Of a DNA stretch of 64,000 nucleotides, positions 38,710 to 49,594 are shown in pieces. Every line of letters begins with the position of its first letter. Within the stretch, counting starts at the first letter, position 1. The notes under the pieces were generated by a model, which saw nothing but the letters and a program-made list of their open reading frames with translations, did no database searches and was not told the DNA's origin. The stretch lies in assembly GCA_903970395.1 (NCBI GenBank), contig CAJCIM010000110.1, forward strand, positions 1-64,000. Reading direction: 5' to 3'. This DNA is from Acidobacteriaceae bacterium. GTDB lineage: Bacteria > Acidobacteriota > Terriglobia > Terriglobales > Acidobacteriaceae. A program made the translations under genes and the position numbers.

Positions 38710-40010
38710 CACTCTTTCTCTCCAACCGCAGGCTTCGCATCGGCGTCCCTGGCGTCAATCTTCACCTTCGTACCATCGTCGATTCCATACGCTCCAGAGT
38801 CGATCACCATATCCGTCGCGCTGATCCCGCTCAAAACCTGCACCTTGTCCGTCAGCCGAATCCCAATCTGCACCGGCTTCCTGTGCGCCGCACCATCACT
38901 GCCCATCACCATCACCGCAAGGCCATTGCTATCCTTACCCGCAACCAACGCCTCCGTCGGCACCTGCAGCGCATCCGGTACGGTGCGACCCACAATCGAC
39001 AGGTGCACAGCTGCGCCAACGCGCAACTTCCCATCTGGGTTCTTCAACTGCACCCAAACCTCAACCGTCGTCGACCCCGGATCGGTCGCCGGACTGATCA
39101 GAGAAACCGCACCATCCACGGGCTCATCCATCCCCGGAACCGTTACCTCAGCCTTGTCACCAATCTTCATCCGTTGCGTCGACGCCTGCGATAGGTGCAC
39201 CTTCGCAATCAGCGATGACGTATCCATCACCGTCACCACCGGCGTTCCCGCCTGCGCTGTCTCACCAGCAAACAATGGCCTATCCGTCACCACACCATTG
39301 ATCGGACTCCGCAGCGATGCGTATCCCAACATTGCCACCGCGCCTTCATATCTTCCCTTCGCAGAGCTCAACTGCCCCTCAGCGCTCTGTGTCGCAGCCG
39401 CACGGCTCACACTTTGCACTGACTGCAGATGCTTGTTCGTCGTGTCATACACAGCCTGCGCCTGTACCAGGGCAGCCTGAGCCGTGTCCAGATCCCGCCC
39501 CGGAATTGCACCTTCTTGAAACAGCTTTTTGCGCCCGTCGACGATACTGCGGTTTAGATCCAGATTTGCTTTCGCCTGCGCTAGATCCAGCTCTGCCTTC
39601 TGCGTATCTTCGGGAACCTGCGCCTTCGTCGTCTGCTGATACGTCGCCTCGGCAGCGGTATAGGTGCCCTTGCTGTCCAGCGCTGCGCCGGCAAGATCAC
39701 CAGCCTCCAGTGTCACCAGCAGTTCACCGGCCTTCACATGCGCGCCGCGTTGCACGTAGAACTTCTTCACCGGAGCACTGATCTTCGGAGCAAGCGCAGC
39801 CTGCGCTACCGGAGCCAGAATCGCATCACCTGTAATCTGCTCGGAGATCGACCCCGTCTCAGGCTTCGCTGCCTCCACCGACACCACCACCTCCGGCGCA
39901 GTATCAGCCTTCTTGCAGCCCGCAATCGCGAGTGGCATCAGCGCGCACGCGGCCACAACGCATAGGACCATCTCCTCGTTCACTCTCACTCGTTGCACCT
40001 CGAGCATCAT
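38709..40010 (-). CDS. RND efflux periplasmic adaptor (membrane fusion protein, lipoprotein)
   Basis: The 433-residue adaptor has a lipoprotein signal ending LAIAGC (lipidated Cys at about residue 32). It has a biotinyl-lipoyl-like hairpin region (APVKKFYVQRGAHVKAGELL), an alpha-helical hairpin (about 110-220, AELDLAQAKANLDLNRSIVD) and a beta-barrel (NGVVTDRPLFAGETAQAGTP). It links the inner-membrane pump to TolC. The start is uncertain: ATG 40010 is used, ATG 40007 or TTG 40019 (overlapping the TolC stop) are alternatives. The gene lies between tolC-like and pump genes in one operon. Confidence 0.92.
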   Translation of the reverse strand: MMLEVQRVRVNEEMVLCVVAACALMPLAIAGCKKADTAPEVVVSVEAAKPETGSISEQITGDAILAPVAQAALAPKISAPVKKFYVQRGAHVKAGELLVTLEAGDLAGAALDSKGTYTAAEATYQQTTKAQVPEDTQKAELDLAQAKANLDLNRSIVDGRKKLFQEGAIPGRDLDTAQAALVQAQAVYDTTNKHLQSVQSVSRAAATQSAEGQLSSAKGRYEGAVAMLGYASLRSPINGVVTDRPLFAGETAQAGTPVVTVMDTSSLIAKVHLSQASTQRMKIGDKAEVTVPGMDEPVDGAVSLISPATDPGSTTVEVWVQLKNPDGKLRVGAAVHLSIVGRTVPDALQVPTEALVAGKDSNGLAVMVMGSDGAAHRKPVQIGIRLTDKVQVLSGISATDMVIDSGAYGIDDGTKVKIDARDADAKPAVGEKE

Positions 40011-40015
40011 CTTTT

Positions 40016-41365
40016 TCAAAACCTTCCCGTAAGTGTCTGCAGATTGGCTAACGACGTCTCGTATCGCACCATGCCATCGGCACGCGCATCCTCAGCCAAA
40101 ATCAAACTATTCTGTGCATCGACCACCTCGAGCACCGTTCCCTCGCCGCCGACATAGCGCAGCTTCGTCAGCCGCAGACTCTCCGTAGCCGTCCCAACAC
40201 TCGTCTCCAAGGACGCCAGTTGATCACGCGCCGAGGCCGCCTCATCGTAATACTCCGCCAGCTCCACAATCAGCCGCCGCTGCGTCGCCGACAGCGCTAC
40301 CTTCGCTGCCTCGCGCCGTATCTCGCTCTGCTTCACCTTGTGCTGTGTCGACAGCCAGTCCCACACCGGTATATCCAGCGTCGCGCTTGCCGAGTAGCCC
40401 AGGTTTTTCGTCCCCTCAGGCCCATTCACAGCAAACTGCGGTGCGTCGATACCGTAGGTCACGTTCAACCCCAAGTCCGGAAGATACGCCGCACGTGCCG
40501 ACAGCACCGCCGCATCACTCGCCTTCACCGCAGCCAACGCGCTCTTCAGCTCCGCATTGTTCTTACTCGCCGCAGCATCTACATCGCTGCGATCCGGCAG
40601 CGCTGGCGGTGCTCCCGTCTCCGTAATAAACGCCGCCCGCGGATCCGGATACAGCAGAATCCCCAACTCCAGATGCGCCTTCGCTGCGGCCAGCCGAGCA
40701 TCGGCCAGATCGCGCGAACGCTGTTGCTGCTCCAGCTCCGCTTTCAGCACATCCGCATGAGCTGCCTCGCGAGCATCCTCCCTCTGTCCCGTCAGCTTCG
40801 CGAAATCATTAGCCTCATCCAAAGCCCTCTGCGCGCTCTCCAGCTTGGCCTCGGTCGCCGCTACGTTGTAGTACAGGTTCACCACCGTCATATGAAGCCC
40901 GCGCCGTGCAACCTCCAGCTCCGCCGCCGCCCGCGCCGCATTTGCATCTGCCAGCGTCACAGCACCGAACTGGGCCAAGCCGACGGTCTCAGTCACCACG
41001 CCCTCGCTCGCATACTCATGCACGGCATTGTTCGCTATAAACCGCGGCGCCGCCGAGTTCGCCGTATGCCCTATCCTGTCCGCCGACCCATTGCCCTGCG
41101 TGAACAGGTACTGGTTATGTATGGTCGCCGAAGGCAGCAGGCCCGCCCGGGCAATCGACTTGTCCAGCTGCGCGCTGCGGCTGTCGGCCAGCGAAGCCGC
41201 AAACACCGGCTCATTCGCCTCCGCGCGGCGAACAGCCTCGTCCAGCGAGATCACCGCAGGTGTCGACGCTCCCGTGCTAACCAGCCCTGCTGCCTGCGCG
41301 GATGCCAGCGCAGACGCAGCACTCATCGCCAAACCTGCTGCAAATACTGGCAGCCGTCTATCCAT
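40016..41365 (-). CDS. TolC-family outer-membrane efflux protein
   Basis: The 449-residue protein begins MDRRLPVFAAGLAMSAASAL, with a signal peptide ending near AQA; AGAGGG lies about 9 bases before ATG 41365. Two long coiled-coil repeats are visible (VISLDEAVRRAEANEPVFAA ... ATEAKLESAQRALDEANDFA ... LRLTKLRYVGGEGTVLEVVD), the standard outer-membrane efflux layout. It forms the trimeric exit duct of the tripartite pump. It is the first gene of the minus-strand operon tolC-mfp-rnd. The upstream region to 41519 is shared with a divergent small gene. Confidence 0.92.
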   Translation of the reverse strand: MDRRLPVFAAGLAMSAASALASAQAAGLVSTGASTPAVISLDEAVRRAEANEPVFAASLADSRSAQLDKSIARAGLLPSATIHNQYLFTQGNGSADRIGHTANSAAPRFIANNAVHEYASEGVVTETVGLAQFGAVTLADANAARAAAELEVARRGLHMTVVNLYYNVAATEAKLESAQRALDEANDFAKLTGQREDAREAAHADVLKAELEQQQRSRDLADARLAAAKAHLELGILLYPDPRAAFITETGAPPALPDRSDVDAAASKNNAELKSALAAVKASDAAVLSARAAYLPDLGLNVTYGIDAPQFAVNGPEGTKNLGYSASATLDIPVWDWLSTQHKVKQSEIRREAAKVALSATQRRLIVELAEYYDEAASARDQLASLETSVGTATESLRLTKLRYVGGEGTVLEVVDAQNSLILAEDARADGMVRYETSLANLQTLTGRF

Positions 41366-41519
41366 CCTCAAAGACCCTCTCTCATGCATCTAAAGAGTAA
41401 CGAGACGACCTTAATTTAGGCTGAACATCTCGCCTATAGCCCAAATCTACCCACGAAACTCCCCTGCCTGGAAAACCCGTCGCAAACCCATCGCATCCTC
41501 ATTAACCGAGGTACCTGCC

Positions 41520-41708
41520 ATGAAACACTTCATCGATGTGGAACTGATCCGCAAGACCCTTCGCGACCGTGGCCACGACGTCGGCCATATCGTACCCGTG
41601 CCCGACAACGCCGGTGAGTACGAGTTCGAGGTCGACGGTAACCTGCTTTCGCTCATCGAGGCGCGCGCCCTGCTGGAACAGGACGCCGCCCGTATGCACC
41701 TGTCGTAA
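41520..41708 (+). CDS. Small uncharacterised protein (62 residues)
   Basis: The acidic, soluble product reads MKHFIDVELIRKTLRDRGHD and so on to QDAARMHLS, with no membrane segment or metal motif. The start is preceded by CCGAGGTACC. Codon use is in line with neighbours, and the sequence looks like a compact alpha/beta fold (VDGNLLSLIEARALLEQ). It lies 42 bases before ispG in the same direction, so it may share a transcript. I do not recognise a family. Confidence 0.65.
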   Translation: MKHFIDVELIRKTLRDRGHDVGHIVPVPDNAGEYEFEVDGNLLSLIEARALLEQDAARMHLS

Positions 41709-41750
41709 CCTCACCGCGACGCGGCGACTCTGGCAAAACTGGTAAACTTA

Positions 41751-42989
<1,239 letters not shown>

Positions 42990-43035
42990 GCCCTTGAGTA
43001 CCGCAAGAAGAATCTGAACTGCAGATATAAATAGA

Positions 43036-43075
43036 AGCGCCAACCATCACCTGGTTGGCGCTCTTGCTTTTCTTG
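43036..43075 (+). terminator. Rho-independent terminator of ispG
   Basis: A perfect 11-bp stem AGCGCCAACCA (43036-43046) / TGGTTGGCGCT (43052-43062) with a 5-base loop is followed by CTTGCTTTTCTTG. It lies between convergent ispG and the HpnB-like gene and could act, less well, in the other direction. Confidence 0.85.
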
Positions 43076-43143
43076 TTGTCACTCCCTCAGCAAAGAATCT
43101 GCTTCACCAAACTGCCACAGAACACAACCGCATCTGCGGATGC

Positions 43144-44394
43144 TTACACCCGTATCTTCGCCGCGCGTCGCTCCTCAGCCGCCAGTCGCACCCAAGCAAG
43201 CTGGCTGTTATGCCTCCTTAGGTCGCGCAGCGCATAATGAGTCCCACGCCACACCACGCCACCCTTCCACCAGGTCGCAGCCATCGAGCGTAGTATCGCC
43301 CAAAGAAACGCCAGCGCACCCAGCGGATACAACCAACCATACCGCGCATCTATCTCGCTAATCTCTCCCATCACGCGATACGATGCGCCGACACAGCACA
43401 GCACCATCACCCCAGCCCCTACCGTCGGCCACCACCCCATCTCTACAAGCGGAGCCAGAAAGAACAACATCATCCAAAGCATCGCGCCCAGCACCAGCAG
43501 AGGCCTAAAGTTGAACGCTGCAAAAAAATTCTTCGTCATCACGCGTACCAGCCCAAACGCACCTGCGGCCCAGTGCAACTGAACTAGCCCGGGCGCGAAT
43601 GCCATCCGCTGCCGCATCCCAGCCAGCTTCATTCGCCGCCCAATCGTCACATCTTCCAGGATCGCCAGCCGCTGCGGTGTCCATCCGCCAATCTCCTCCA
43701 GGGCCGTGCGCCGCACCAGGTTGAACGCACCCACACCCACCGTATCATGCGACTTCGGATCGCTCAGCCGCCACGGCCGCGCCGCCCACATCATCCCCAG
43801 AACCTGCAAAAAGCCCAGGATCACGCCCTCGCCCCAGCTGTGAACCTTCATCGTCGGAAGCACCACCGCGTGGTCGGCCTGCTCGGCCTCCATAAACACC
43901 ATGGCGCGCCGCAGCACCGAGGGCGAAAACAACACGTCGGCATCCGTGTACAGCAGAAATTCCGAGTCCGAATTCGCCGTTGCCACCTGCAGCGCAAACG
44001 TCTTGCCCAGCCACCCCTCCGGCAAGTCCGTCACGTGGATTACATCCAAACGCCCTGGCATCTTTGTCGCATACTCCGCCACATACGCATCAACGATACC
44101 GCCGGTCCGGTCTGTAGAACGGTCATCGATCACCAGCACCTTCAGAGCCGGGTAATCCGCCAGCATCAGCGCATCCAGCGTCGCCGCAATATGTGCCTCT
44201 TCATTCCTCGCCGGCACCACCACTGTCAGCGACGCCACATGACGCGGCAGCCTGTCCCATCCAACCCCTGTCAGGCGCGGCATGCGCGGCATATGCTTCA
44301 CCAGATCGCTCGTACGCCACACCCACGCCGCAGCCACCAGCCAAGCCGTCGTCTCTGCTGCTGTTCTCCAAAGCTCTCGTGCATCTGCAATCAC
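43144..44394 (-). CDS. Glycosyltransferase family 2, HpnB-like, membrane-bound
   Basis: The 416-residue protein has an N-terminal helix (TAWLVAAAWVW), a GT2 catalytic domain (SLTVVVPARNEEAHIAATLD, VLVIDDRSTDRTGG, FLLYTDADVLFSPS, RLAILEDVTIGRRMKLAG) and three or four C-terminal helices (LLVLGAMLWMMLFFLAPLVE ...). The layout resembles HpnB, the hopanoid-associated glycosyltransferase, and CrtQ-type enzymes. The exact acceptor is unknown. GTG 44394 overlaps the stop of the MFS transporter gene (GTGA), so the two are coupled and may act on the same lipid or sugar. Confidence 0.85.
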   Translation of the reverse strand: MIADARELWRTAAETTAWLVAAAWVWRTSDLVKHMPRMPRLTGVGWDRLPRHVASLTVVVPARNEEAHIAATLDALMLADYPALKVLVIDDRSTDRTGGIVDAYVAEYATKMPGRLDVIHVTDLPEGWLGKTFALQVATANSDSEFLLYTDADVLFSPSVLRRAMVFMEAEQADHAVVLPTMKVHSWGEGVILGFLQVLGMMWAARPWRLSDPKSHDTVGVGAFNLVRRTALEEIGGWTPQRLAILEDVTIGRRMKLAGMRQRMAFAPGLVQLHWAAGAFGLVRVMTKNFFAAFNFRPLLVLGAMLWMMLFFLAPLVEMGWWPTVGAGVMVLCCVGASYRVMGEISEIDARYGWLYPLGALAFLWAILRSMAATWWKGGVVWRGTHYALRDLRRHNSQLAWVRLAAEERRAAKIRV

Positions 44395-45641
44395 GCTGCA
44401 ACAACCTCCTGAACATCGTTATGCAGCGCCGGCGCATACCGCGACCCTAGGAAGAAGATCGCTGATGCAATCACAAACGTAATCAGCGTTACACCCAGAC
44501 CCAATCGCAGATTCGAGTGGTCACTTACAATCCCTATGATCTTGGGCGAAAACGCATCGCCAAACACATGAATTGCAAACAGCTGCCCAGCCATCGCAGT
44601 CGCCCTCAAATTCGCAGGTACAGCATTCAATGTCGCCGCATTCACCGGGCCGGTGCCCAGAAACACCAGGAACACCGCCACGCCCAAAGCAGGCAACGTC
44701 ATGTTCTTTGGCCCAAAGAAACAGAGCACCGCAGGCGGCACCGCGAGGATCGCACTCAGCGCTGGCACCAGGTATAGCGCCTTGCTTGTACGCTTGGACC
44801 ACCACTGCGCCAGTATGCCACCCATAACCGTACCGCCCAGCCCGCACACCACCGTGATGCCTCCCATGATCGTGCCCGCTACGCTGGAGTTATATCCATT
44901 GATCCGCTGCAGAAACGAGACCATCCACCACGAGATGCCGCCTAACGAAAACGTCACCGCCGCATACCCAAGGATCGAACTGAGGTACGCCTTGTTCGTC
45001 AGCAGCGACATCACTGTGCCTTTGTCCGTCCGGCTCTTCTCCGCGACAGCAACGCGCGGTGGCTCTTTCATCAAGAATAGGATCAACAACGCGATCACCG
45101 CTCCGGGGATCGCCGACGCAATAAACGCCATACGCCATCCATGACTATGGCTAATGGTTCCACCTGCGAGATACCCCAACGCCGCGCCCACCGGGATCGC
45201 CACATTGAAGATCGTCAACACAGTATTCCGGCGCGACTCAGCAAAGTAGTCCGCCAGCAGCGCTGGCGCGAAGATCCCGAAGCTTGCCTCACCGATCCCG
45301 AGCGCCATGTGTCGCAGGTTTAACGACATGTAACTGTGCACACTCGCTGTAAAGAAATTCATCGCAGCAATACCCAGAGCGGCAATCACGATCATCGGCT
45401 TGCGCGGGAAGCGATCACCCAGCCACCCTGTAATCGGCGACGACAACACATACGCAAAGAAGAACCACGTCGTCAGCGACCCAATCTGATCATCCGACAA
45501 ATGGAAGTCTCCCTTCACCTGCTCCTGCACAGCCGGCAGAATATAGCGGTCAAGGTAGTTCACAAAGTTCATCGCCGTCAGCAGCACCAGAGCCATTGTT
45601 GCTCCAGCCACCGCGCCGCTACGCCGCGTCATCTCCGCCAT
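44391..45641 (-). CDS. MFS transporter, Spinster-like
   Basis: The 416-residue protein has 12 predicted helices. The first is ATMALVLLTAMNFVNYLDRY; the NYLDR motif is typical of Spinster-type major facilitator transporters (Spns lipid/sphingolipid carriers and bacterial relatives). The loop 2-3 motif is GWLGDRFPRKPMI, and GIGEASFGIFAPALLADYF follows. The substrate is unknown. It is upstream of, and translationally coupled to, the HpnB-like glycosyltransferase, which makes a lipid-linked substrate an attractive guess. Confidence 0.88.
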   Translation of the reverse strand: MAEMTRRSGAVAGATMALVLLTAMNFVNYLDRYILPAVQEQVKGDFHLSDDQIGSLTTWFFFAYVLSSPITGWLGDRFPRKPMIVIAALGIAAMNFFTASVHSYMSLNLRHMALGIGEASFGIFAPALLADYFAESRRNTVLTIFNVAIPVGAALGYLAGGTISHSHGWRMAFIASAIPGAVIALLILFLMKEPPRVAVAEKSRTDKGTVMSLLTNKAYLSSILGYAAVTFSLGGISWWMVSFLQRINGYNSSVAGTIMGGITVVCGLGGTVMGGILAQWWSKRTSKALYLVPALSAILAVPPAVLCFFGPKNMTLPALGVAVFLVFLGTGPVNAATLNAVPANLRATAMAGQLFAIHVFGDAFSPKIIGIVSDHSNLRLGLGVTLITFVIASAIFFLGSRYAPALHNDVQEVVAA

Positions 45642-45719
45642 AGGCCCCTCGATCGTCCTCAGCCGAGGATATCAGTAGCCGCCACAAATCTCGCCCCTCT
45701 ATTCCTTACTCACTACTCC

Positions 45720-47066
45720 TTACTCCTTGCCTTCCCGGTACATCAAAATCGCCATGCGCTTCGCCTGCCTTGGCAACGAGTCCAGATACACCGTCTCGAC
45801 CTCCGCATGAGCGCCCGCACCCATCGCTCCCACGCCCACCAACCCCGGCACATACGGAGCCACAGACGCAATATCGCCCGCGCCAGCAAAGATCGGGTCC
45901 GTCACCACCTCTGGCGGATACCCCAGCGTCGCATTCACCTTCTGCAACTCCGCCAGCAGCGCCTGCGACCCCGGCGTCACCGCCATCGCCGGATACCCAT
46001 CCTCAAACTCGATCCGTGCGCTCGTCTTCGCCAGATGGTCGCGAACAATCGCCTCCATCTTCTTCTTCACGCGATCGGTCTGCTCATCGTTCAACGTCCG
46101 CAGATCTCCCAGCGCCAGCGCCGTCGACGGAATCACATTCGTCTTACCAGTCGCATCGCCGCCCGTTTTATTTGCGTTCTCTTCAGCCGTCGCACCGCCC
46201 AATACCAGCCCCACGTTGTACGTCAGCCCCGGTTCGGGCAGCTCGCTTCGGAACTGGTCAAGTATCCTGACCAACTCGTAGACCGCCCCATATCCCATCG
46301 CATCCCCAAACACTCCAGACGAGTGCCCCGTTCGCCCCGTCGTCTCCAGCCGCCACGTGGATGCACTGCGCCGTCCAATCCGCACCGCATCCTGCCCGTC
46401 CAAACCCGCATCACGAGAAGCATTCTCAAACTCCAACGCCAGGTCGCTATGCTTCGCTGCGTCCACCATGTCCTTACGGCTGATGCTCACTGGCGTCCCA
46501 TGCCGCTCCTCATCGCCGCTCAGCACAATCGTGATCTCGCTCTTGTCCAGCACACTGGCGGCCTTCATCGCCCTCAGCGCGCTCAGCATAATCACCAACC
46601 CATCTTTCATATCGCTAACACCCGGTCCCGTTGCCACGCGCCCATTCGTTCCCGGCACAATCTCATACTTCTGGAACGCAGACGTCGGCTCAAACACCGT
46701 ATCCATGTGTCCGATCAACAGAATCCGCTTACCGCACTTGCCCTTCCCCAACGCACAAGGATGCTCCGCCACCAGATCACCCGCGCGGCCATCCAACTGC
46801 TCCATGGGATGCCATTCGGTTTTGAACCCGAGCGCCGCAACCTGCGGCTCCAGAATGTCCTTCACCTTCACCACACCGTCAAGGTTCATCGTGCCGCTGT
46901 TGATGTCCACGATCTTCTCCAGCAGCGCCACATCGCTCGCCGTCGAAGCATCCACGGTATGCACCATGGCGGCCTCTGCCGCATCCGGTTTCTCCTGCGC
47001 CCACGTGCGACCACCAGACAAACCAAGCCCCGCAATGATCGCAGCTACTATCAGCAGTTTTTTCAT
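45720..47066 (-). CDS. Secreted M20-family zinc peptidase (carboxypeptidase G2-like)
   Basis: The 448-residue protein starts MKKLLIVAAIIAGLGLSGGR with a signal peptide ending near TWAQ. Metal ligands appear in LLIGHMDTVFEP, GPGVSDMKDGLVI and VLSGDEERHG, with further ligands near GAGDIASV and GAGAHAEVETVY. The dimerization insert has TGRTGHSSGVFG. The family removes C-terminal amino acids such as glutamate from folates or peptides. It is divergent from the Gfo/Idh gene, with 75 bases between the two starts. Confidence 0.9.
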   Translation of the reverse strand: MKKLLIVAAIIAGLGLSGGRTWAQEKPDAAEAAMVHTVDASTASDVALLEKIVDINSGTMNLDGVVKVKDILEPQVAALGFKTEWHPMEQLDGRAGDLVAEHPCALGKGKCGKRILLIGHMDTVFEPTSAFQKYEIVPGTNGRVATGPGVSDMKDGLVIMLSALRAMKAASVLDKSEITIVLSGDEERHGTPVSISRKDMVDAAKHSDLALEFENASRDAGLDGQDAVRIGRRSASTWRLETTGRTGHSSGVFGDAMGYGAVYELVRILDQFRSELPEPGLTYNVGLVLGGATAEENANKTGGDATGKTNVIPSTALALGDLRTLNDEQTDRVKKKMEAIVRDHLAKTSARIEFEDGYPAMAVTPGSQALLAELQKVNATLGYPPEVVTDPIFAGAGDIASVAPYVPGLVGVGAMGAGAHAEVETVYLDSLPRQAKRMAILMYREGKE

Positions 47067-47141
47067 AATGGCCAGAGCATAGCACGATGCCCGGCACTTC
47101 TCGCTCCACAACCAGCTGCGCACAAGCGTAAAGTGGTTTAC

Positions 47142-48224
47142 ATGCACCGTCGCGACTTCGCCAAGCTCTCAGCCCTCGCCCTCGCCGCCACGCGTCTTCC
47201 GGCCCAATCAGCCGAGCCGAAGGCTAAACCCATCGGCTTCGCAGCCGTCGGCCTCGGCACCATCTCCGGCATCTTTTCGCAGGGCCTGCTCAAGGCCGAC
47301 GACGCCAAACTCACCGCCGTCGTTACCGGTCATCCCGACACCAAGGGCAAAGCCTACACAGCCCAATACGATCTAGCTCCCGGTTCCGTCTACACCTACG
47401 ACACCTACAACACCCTGCGCGACAACCCCGCCGTCGACGCCGTCTACATCGGTCTCCCCAACTCCATGCACATGGAGTACACCGTCCGCGCCGCCGAGGC
47501 CGGCAAACACGTCCTGTGCGAAAAGCCCATGGCCATCTCCTCCGCGGAGTGCCGCCGCATGATCGACGCCTGCCATGCGCACAAAGTGCACCTCATGATC
47601 GCCTACCGCCTCTGGTACGATCCCACCGTCGCCCGCGCCCTTGAGCTCGTCAAAAGCGGTGCCATCGGCCAGGTGCAGTCCTTCGCGGGAGCCTTCATCG
47701 GGCAGCAACCTACCGGCGCATGGCGTCTCAATAAAGCACTCGCCGGCGGCGGCTCCATATTCGACCTTGGCATCTATCCTCTCAACGCCATCCGCTACAT
47801 CATCGGAGAAGACCCGTCCGCCTACACCGCCGTCGTCTCCACACGCGAGAAAGGTCCACGCTTTGCCGAAGTCGAAGAGTCTGTTGAGTGGACGATGAAG
47901 TTCCCCTCCGGCATCATCGCCTCCTGCCGGTCTTCCTACGGAGCCGACGGCGAGAGCCGCCTAGAGATCAATGGCAGCAGGGGCTTCCTTGTCATCGCTC
48001 CCGCCTACGGTTACGACGGTATGAAGCTTACCGGCCGCATCGCAGATGACATCATCGACTACACCGCTACCGGCAGAATACCCTTCCAATTTACACTCGA
48101 AGCCGATCACTTCGCCGACTGCATCCGCAAGAACAAAACTCCTAAAACCCCCGGCGAGCTCGGCCTCGCTGACCTCGAATCCATCGAGGCCATCTACAAA
48201 GCCGCAGGCGCTCCGCTCGCCTAG
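47142..48224 (+). CDS. Gfo/Idh/MocA-family oxidoreductase with Tat-like leader
   Basis: The 360-residue protein begins MHRRDFAKLSALALAATRLP, a twin-arginine-like export leader. The NAD(P)-binding start is IGFAAVGLGTISGIF, and the family motif is VLCEKPMAISS; AGAFIGQQPTGAWRLNKALA and GGGSIFDLGIYPLNA match glucose-fructose oxidoreductase relatives. A Tat-exported enzyme that carries tightly bound cofactor (as in Zymomonas GFOR) is plausible. The sugar substrate is unknown. The last four bases (CTAG) are shared with the stop of the convergent DUF1501 gene. Confidence 0.9.
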   Translation: MHRRDFAKLSALALAATRLPAQSAEPKAKPIGFAAVGLGTISGIFSQGLLKADDAKLTAVVTGHPDTKGKAYTAQYDLAPGSVYTYDTYNTLRDNPAVDAVYIGLPNSMHMEYTVRAAEAGKHVLCEKPMAISSAECRRMIDACHAHKVHLMIAYRLWYDPTVARALELVKSGAIGQVQSFAGAFIGQQPTGAWRLNKALAGGGSIFDLGIYPLNAIRYIIGEDPSAYTAVVSTREKGPRFAEVEESVEWTMKFPSGIIASCRSSYGADGESRLEINGSRGFLVIAPAYGYDGMKLTGRIADDIIDYTATGRIPFQFTLEADHFADCIRKNKTPKTPGELGLADLESIEAIYKAAGAPLA

Positions 48225-49570
48225 ACGAAGCCAAGGTTGTTCGTAGCAAACGTACCGATGTTCGGAAACACCGTCGCCAACTGCGCCGCCGGAACACCAA
48301 ACCACGTGGCCAGCGTCGCTGCATACTGCGCACTGCCCGTTGAAGGCACCCAGCGCCCATTGGACCCAGAATCATCCGGCCCGGCCAGCGCAATCGTCGG
48401 GAAGGTGCCGTACATCTTGCCGCCCTTGACCGCACCGCCAAACACAAAATGATGCGAGCCCCATGCGTGGTCTGTACCGGTATTCGAGTTCGGTTGAAAC
48501 GTCCGCGCAAAGTCCGACATCGTAAAGCTCGTAACTTGGCTCTGCACACCCAACTCCACTGTGGCGTTGTAGAACGCAGCCATCGCCGGACTGATCGCCG
48601 AAAGCAGCGTCGCCTGCAACGTCAGCTGATCCGAGTGCGTATCGAAGTTCCCAATGCCGCAGAAGAAGATCTGCCGCTGCACACCCAGCGCAGCGCGCAC
48701 CTGGATGATCTGCGCAATCTGCTGCAACTGCGCTGCGAGCCCATTCTTCGCCGGAAACACCGTCTTTAGTGGCGTTACCGACTGCGTCGCCGCCGTCAGC
48801 ACCTTCGCATAGTTGTAGGCATTCGACGTGATGCTGTTATCCTCCGTCACTAGCGACACACCACTGCTCAGCGTAATCAGCGACTGGGCTGCCGCCAGCC
48901 GCGCACTGCACTCCGAACCCTCCGAACACGCCGCGCTGCCCAGGTTCCCCGGCGAAACCGAAACCGGCGTCGTCGAAACACCATTGCAGAAGAGTGTATC
49001 GCCCGCAACCGAGGTAATCATCGGAATCGTCGCACCAGAGTTATACGCCCCCGCCAGCGCATCCGACACACGCCCCGCCCAACCCGTCGGCGTCGACGCA
49101 TCCGCCGCTGCGTTCTGCCACTCCTCCTGCTGATCAGGATGCGAAAACAGATTCGATGGCACCGTCCCGCCAGCCAGGTACTGCGCACGCGTAATCGGCT
49201 GCGTCAGCGTACCTACGTTCGCGACAATTGCCGCATTGCCATTGTTGAACAACGTCTGCACATCCGGCAGGCTGGGGTGCAGCGAAAAGTTCGGTAATGG
49301 TGTCAACGGCAACAGACTCGCCTGTGGAATCGCGATGGAACTTCCATTCGCTGTCCGCAGAGCCGAATAGTTGTTGTAACCCGTCGTGTCATATGGAACC
49401 ACCATATTGTTGGCATCGTTCCCGCCATACAGAAAGATGCACACCAGCGCCTTGTAATCCGTCGTGGTCTGGGCAAGTGCATTCATCGCACCGAACGGAC
49501 GAAGCCCGGCGAGATTGCCTGCCGCGGCTAGAGAGGCGTACCGGATGAAGCTACGTCGACGAATCTGCAT
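48221..49570 (-). CDS. DUF1501 protein with Tat-like leader
   Basis: The 449-residue protein starts MQIRRRSFIRYASLAAAGNL, a twin-arginine leader; ATG 49570 has GAGGGA 8 bases upstream. The body has the DUF1501 pattern: LVCIFLYGGNDANNMVVPYD, FSLHPSLPDVQTLFNNG, GIGNFDTHSDQLTLQATLLS and TMSDFARTFQPN with DHAWGSHHF. These suggest an alkaline-phosphatase/sulfatase-like fold. The function is not established. It sits 24 bases downstream of the DUF1800 gene, a pair commonly found together, and is probably co-transcribed with it. Confidence 0.9.
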   Translation of the reverse strand: MQIRRRSFIRYASLAAAGNLAGLRPFGAMNALAQTTTDYKALVCIFLYGGNDANNMVVPYDTTGYNNYSALRTANGSSIAIPQASLLPLTPLPNFSLHPSLPDVQTLFNNGNAAIVANVGTLTQPITRAQYLAGGTVPSNLFSHPDQQEEWQNAAADASTPTGWAGRVSDALAGAYNSGATIPMITSVAGDTLFCNGVSTTPVSVSPGNLGSAACSEGSECSARLAAAQSLITLSSGVSLVTEDNSITSNAYNYAKVLTAATQSVTPLKTVFPAKNGLAAQLQQIAQIIQVRAALGVQRQIFFCGIGNFDTHSDQLTLQATLLSAISPAMAAFYNATVELGVQSQVTSFTMSDFARTFQPNSNTGTDHAWGSHHFVFGGAVKGGKMYGTFPTIALAGPDDSGSNGRWVPSTGSAQYAATLATWFGVPAAQLATVFPNIGTFATNNLGFV

Positions 49571-49594
49571 AACGGTGTCCCTCGTATTCAAAAG

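Noticed and set aside
45336-47141. Long plus-strand open frame running into the Gfo/Idh gene
   Set aside because: It is antisense to the MFS and M20 genes and very Arg/His/Gln-rich. The real Gfo/Idh start is ATG 47142 with its Tat-like leader.
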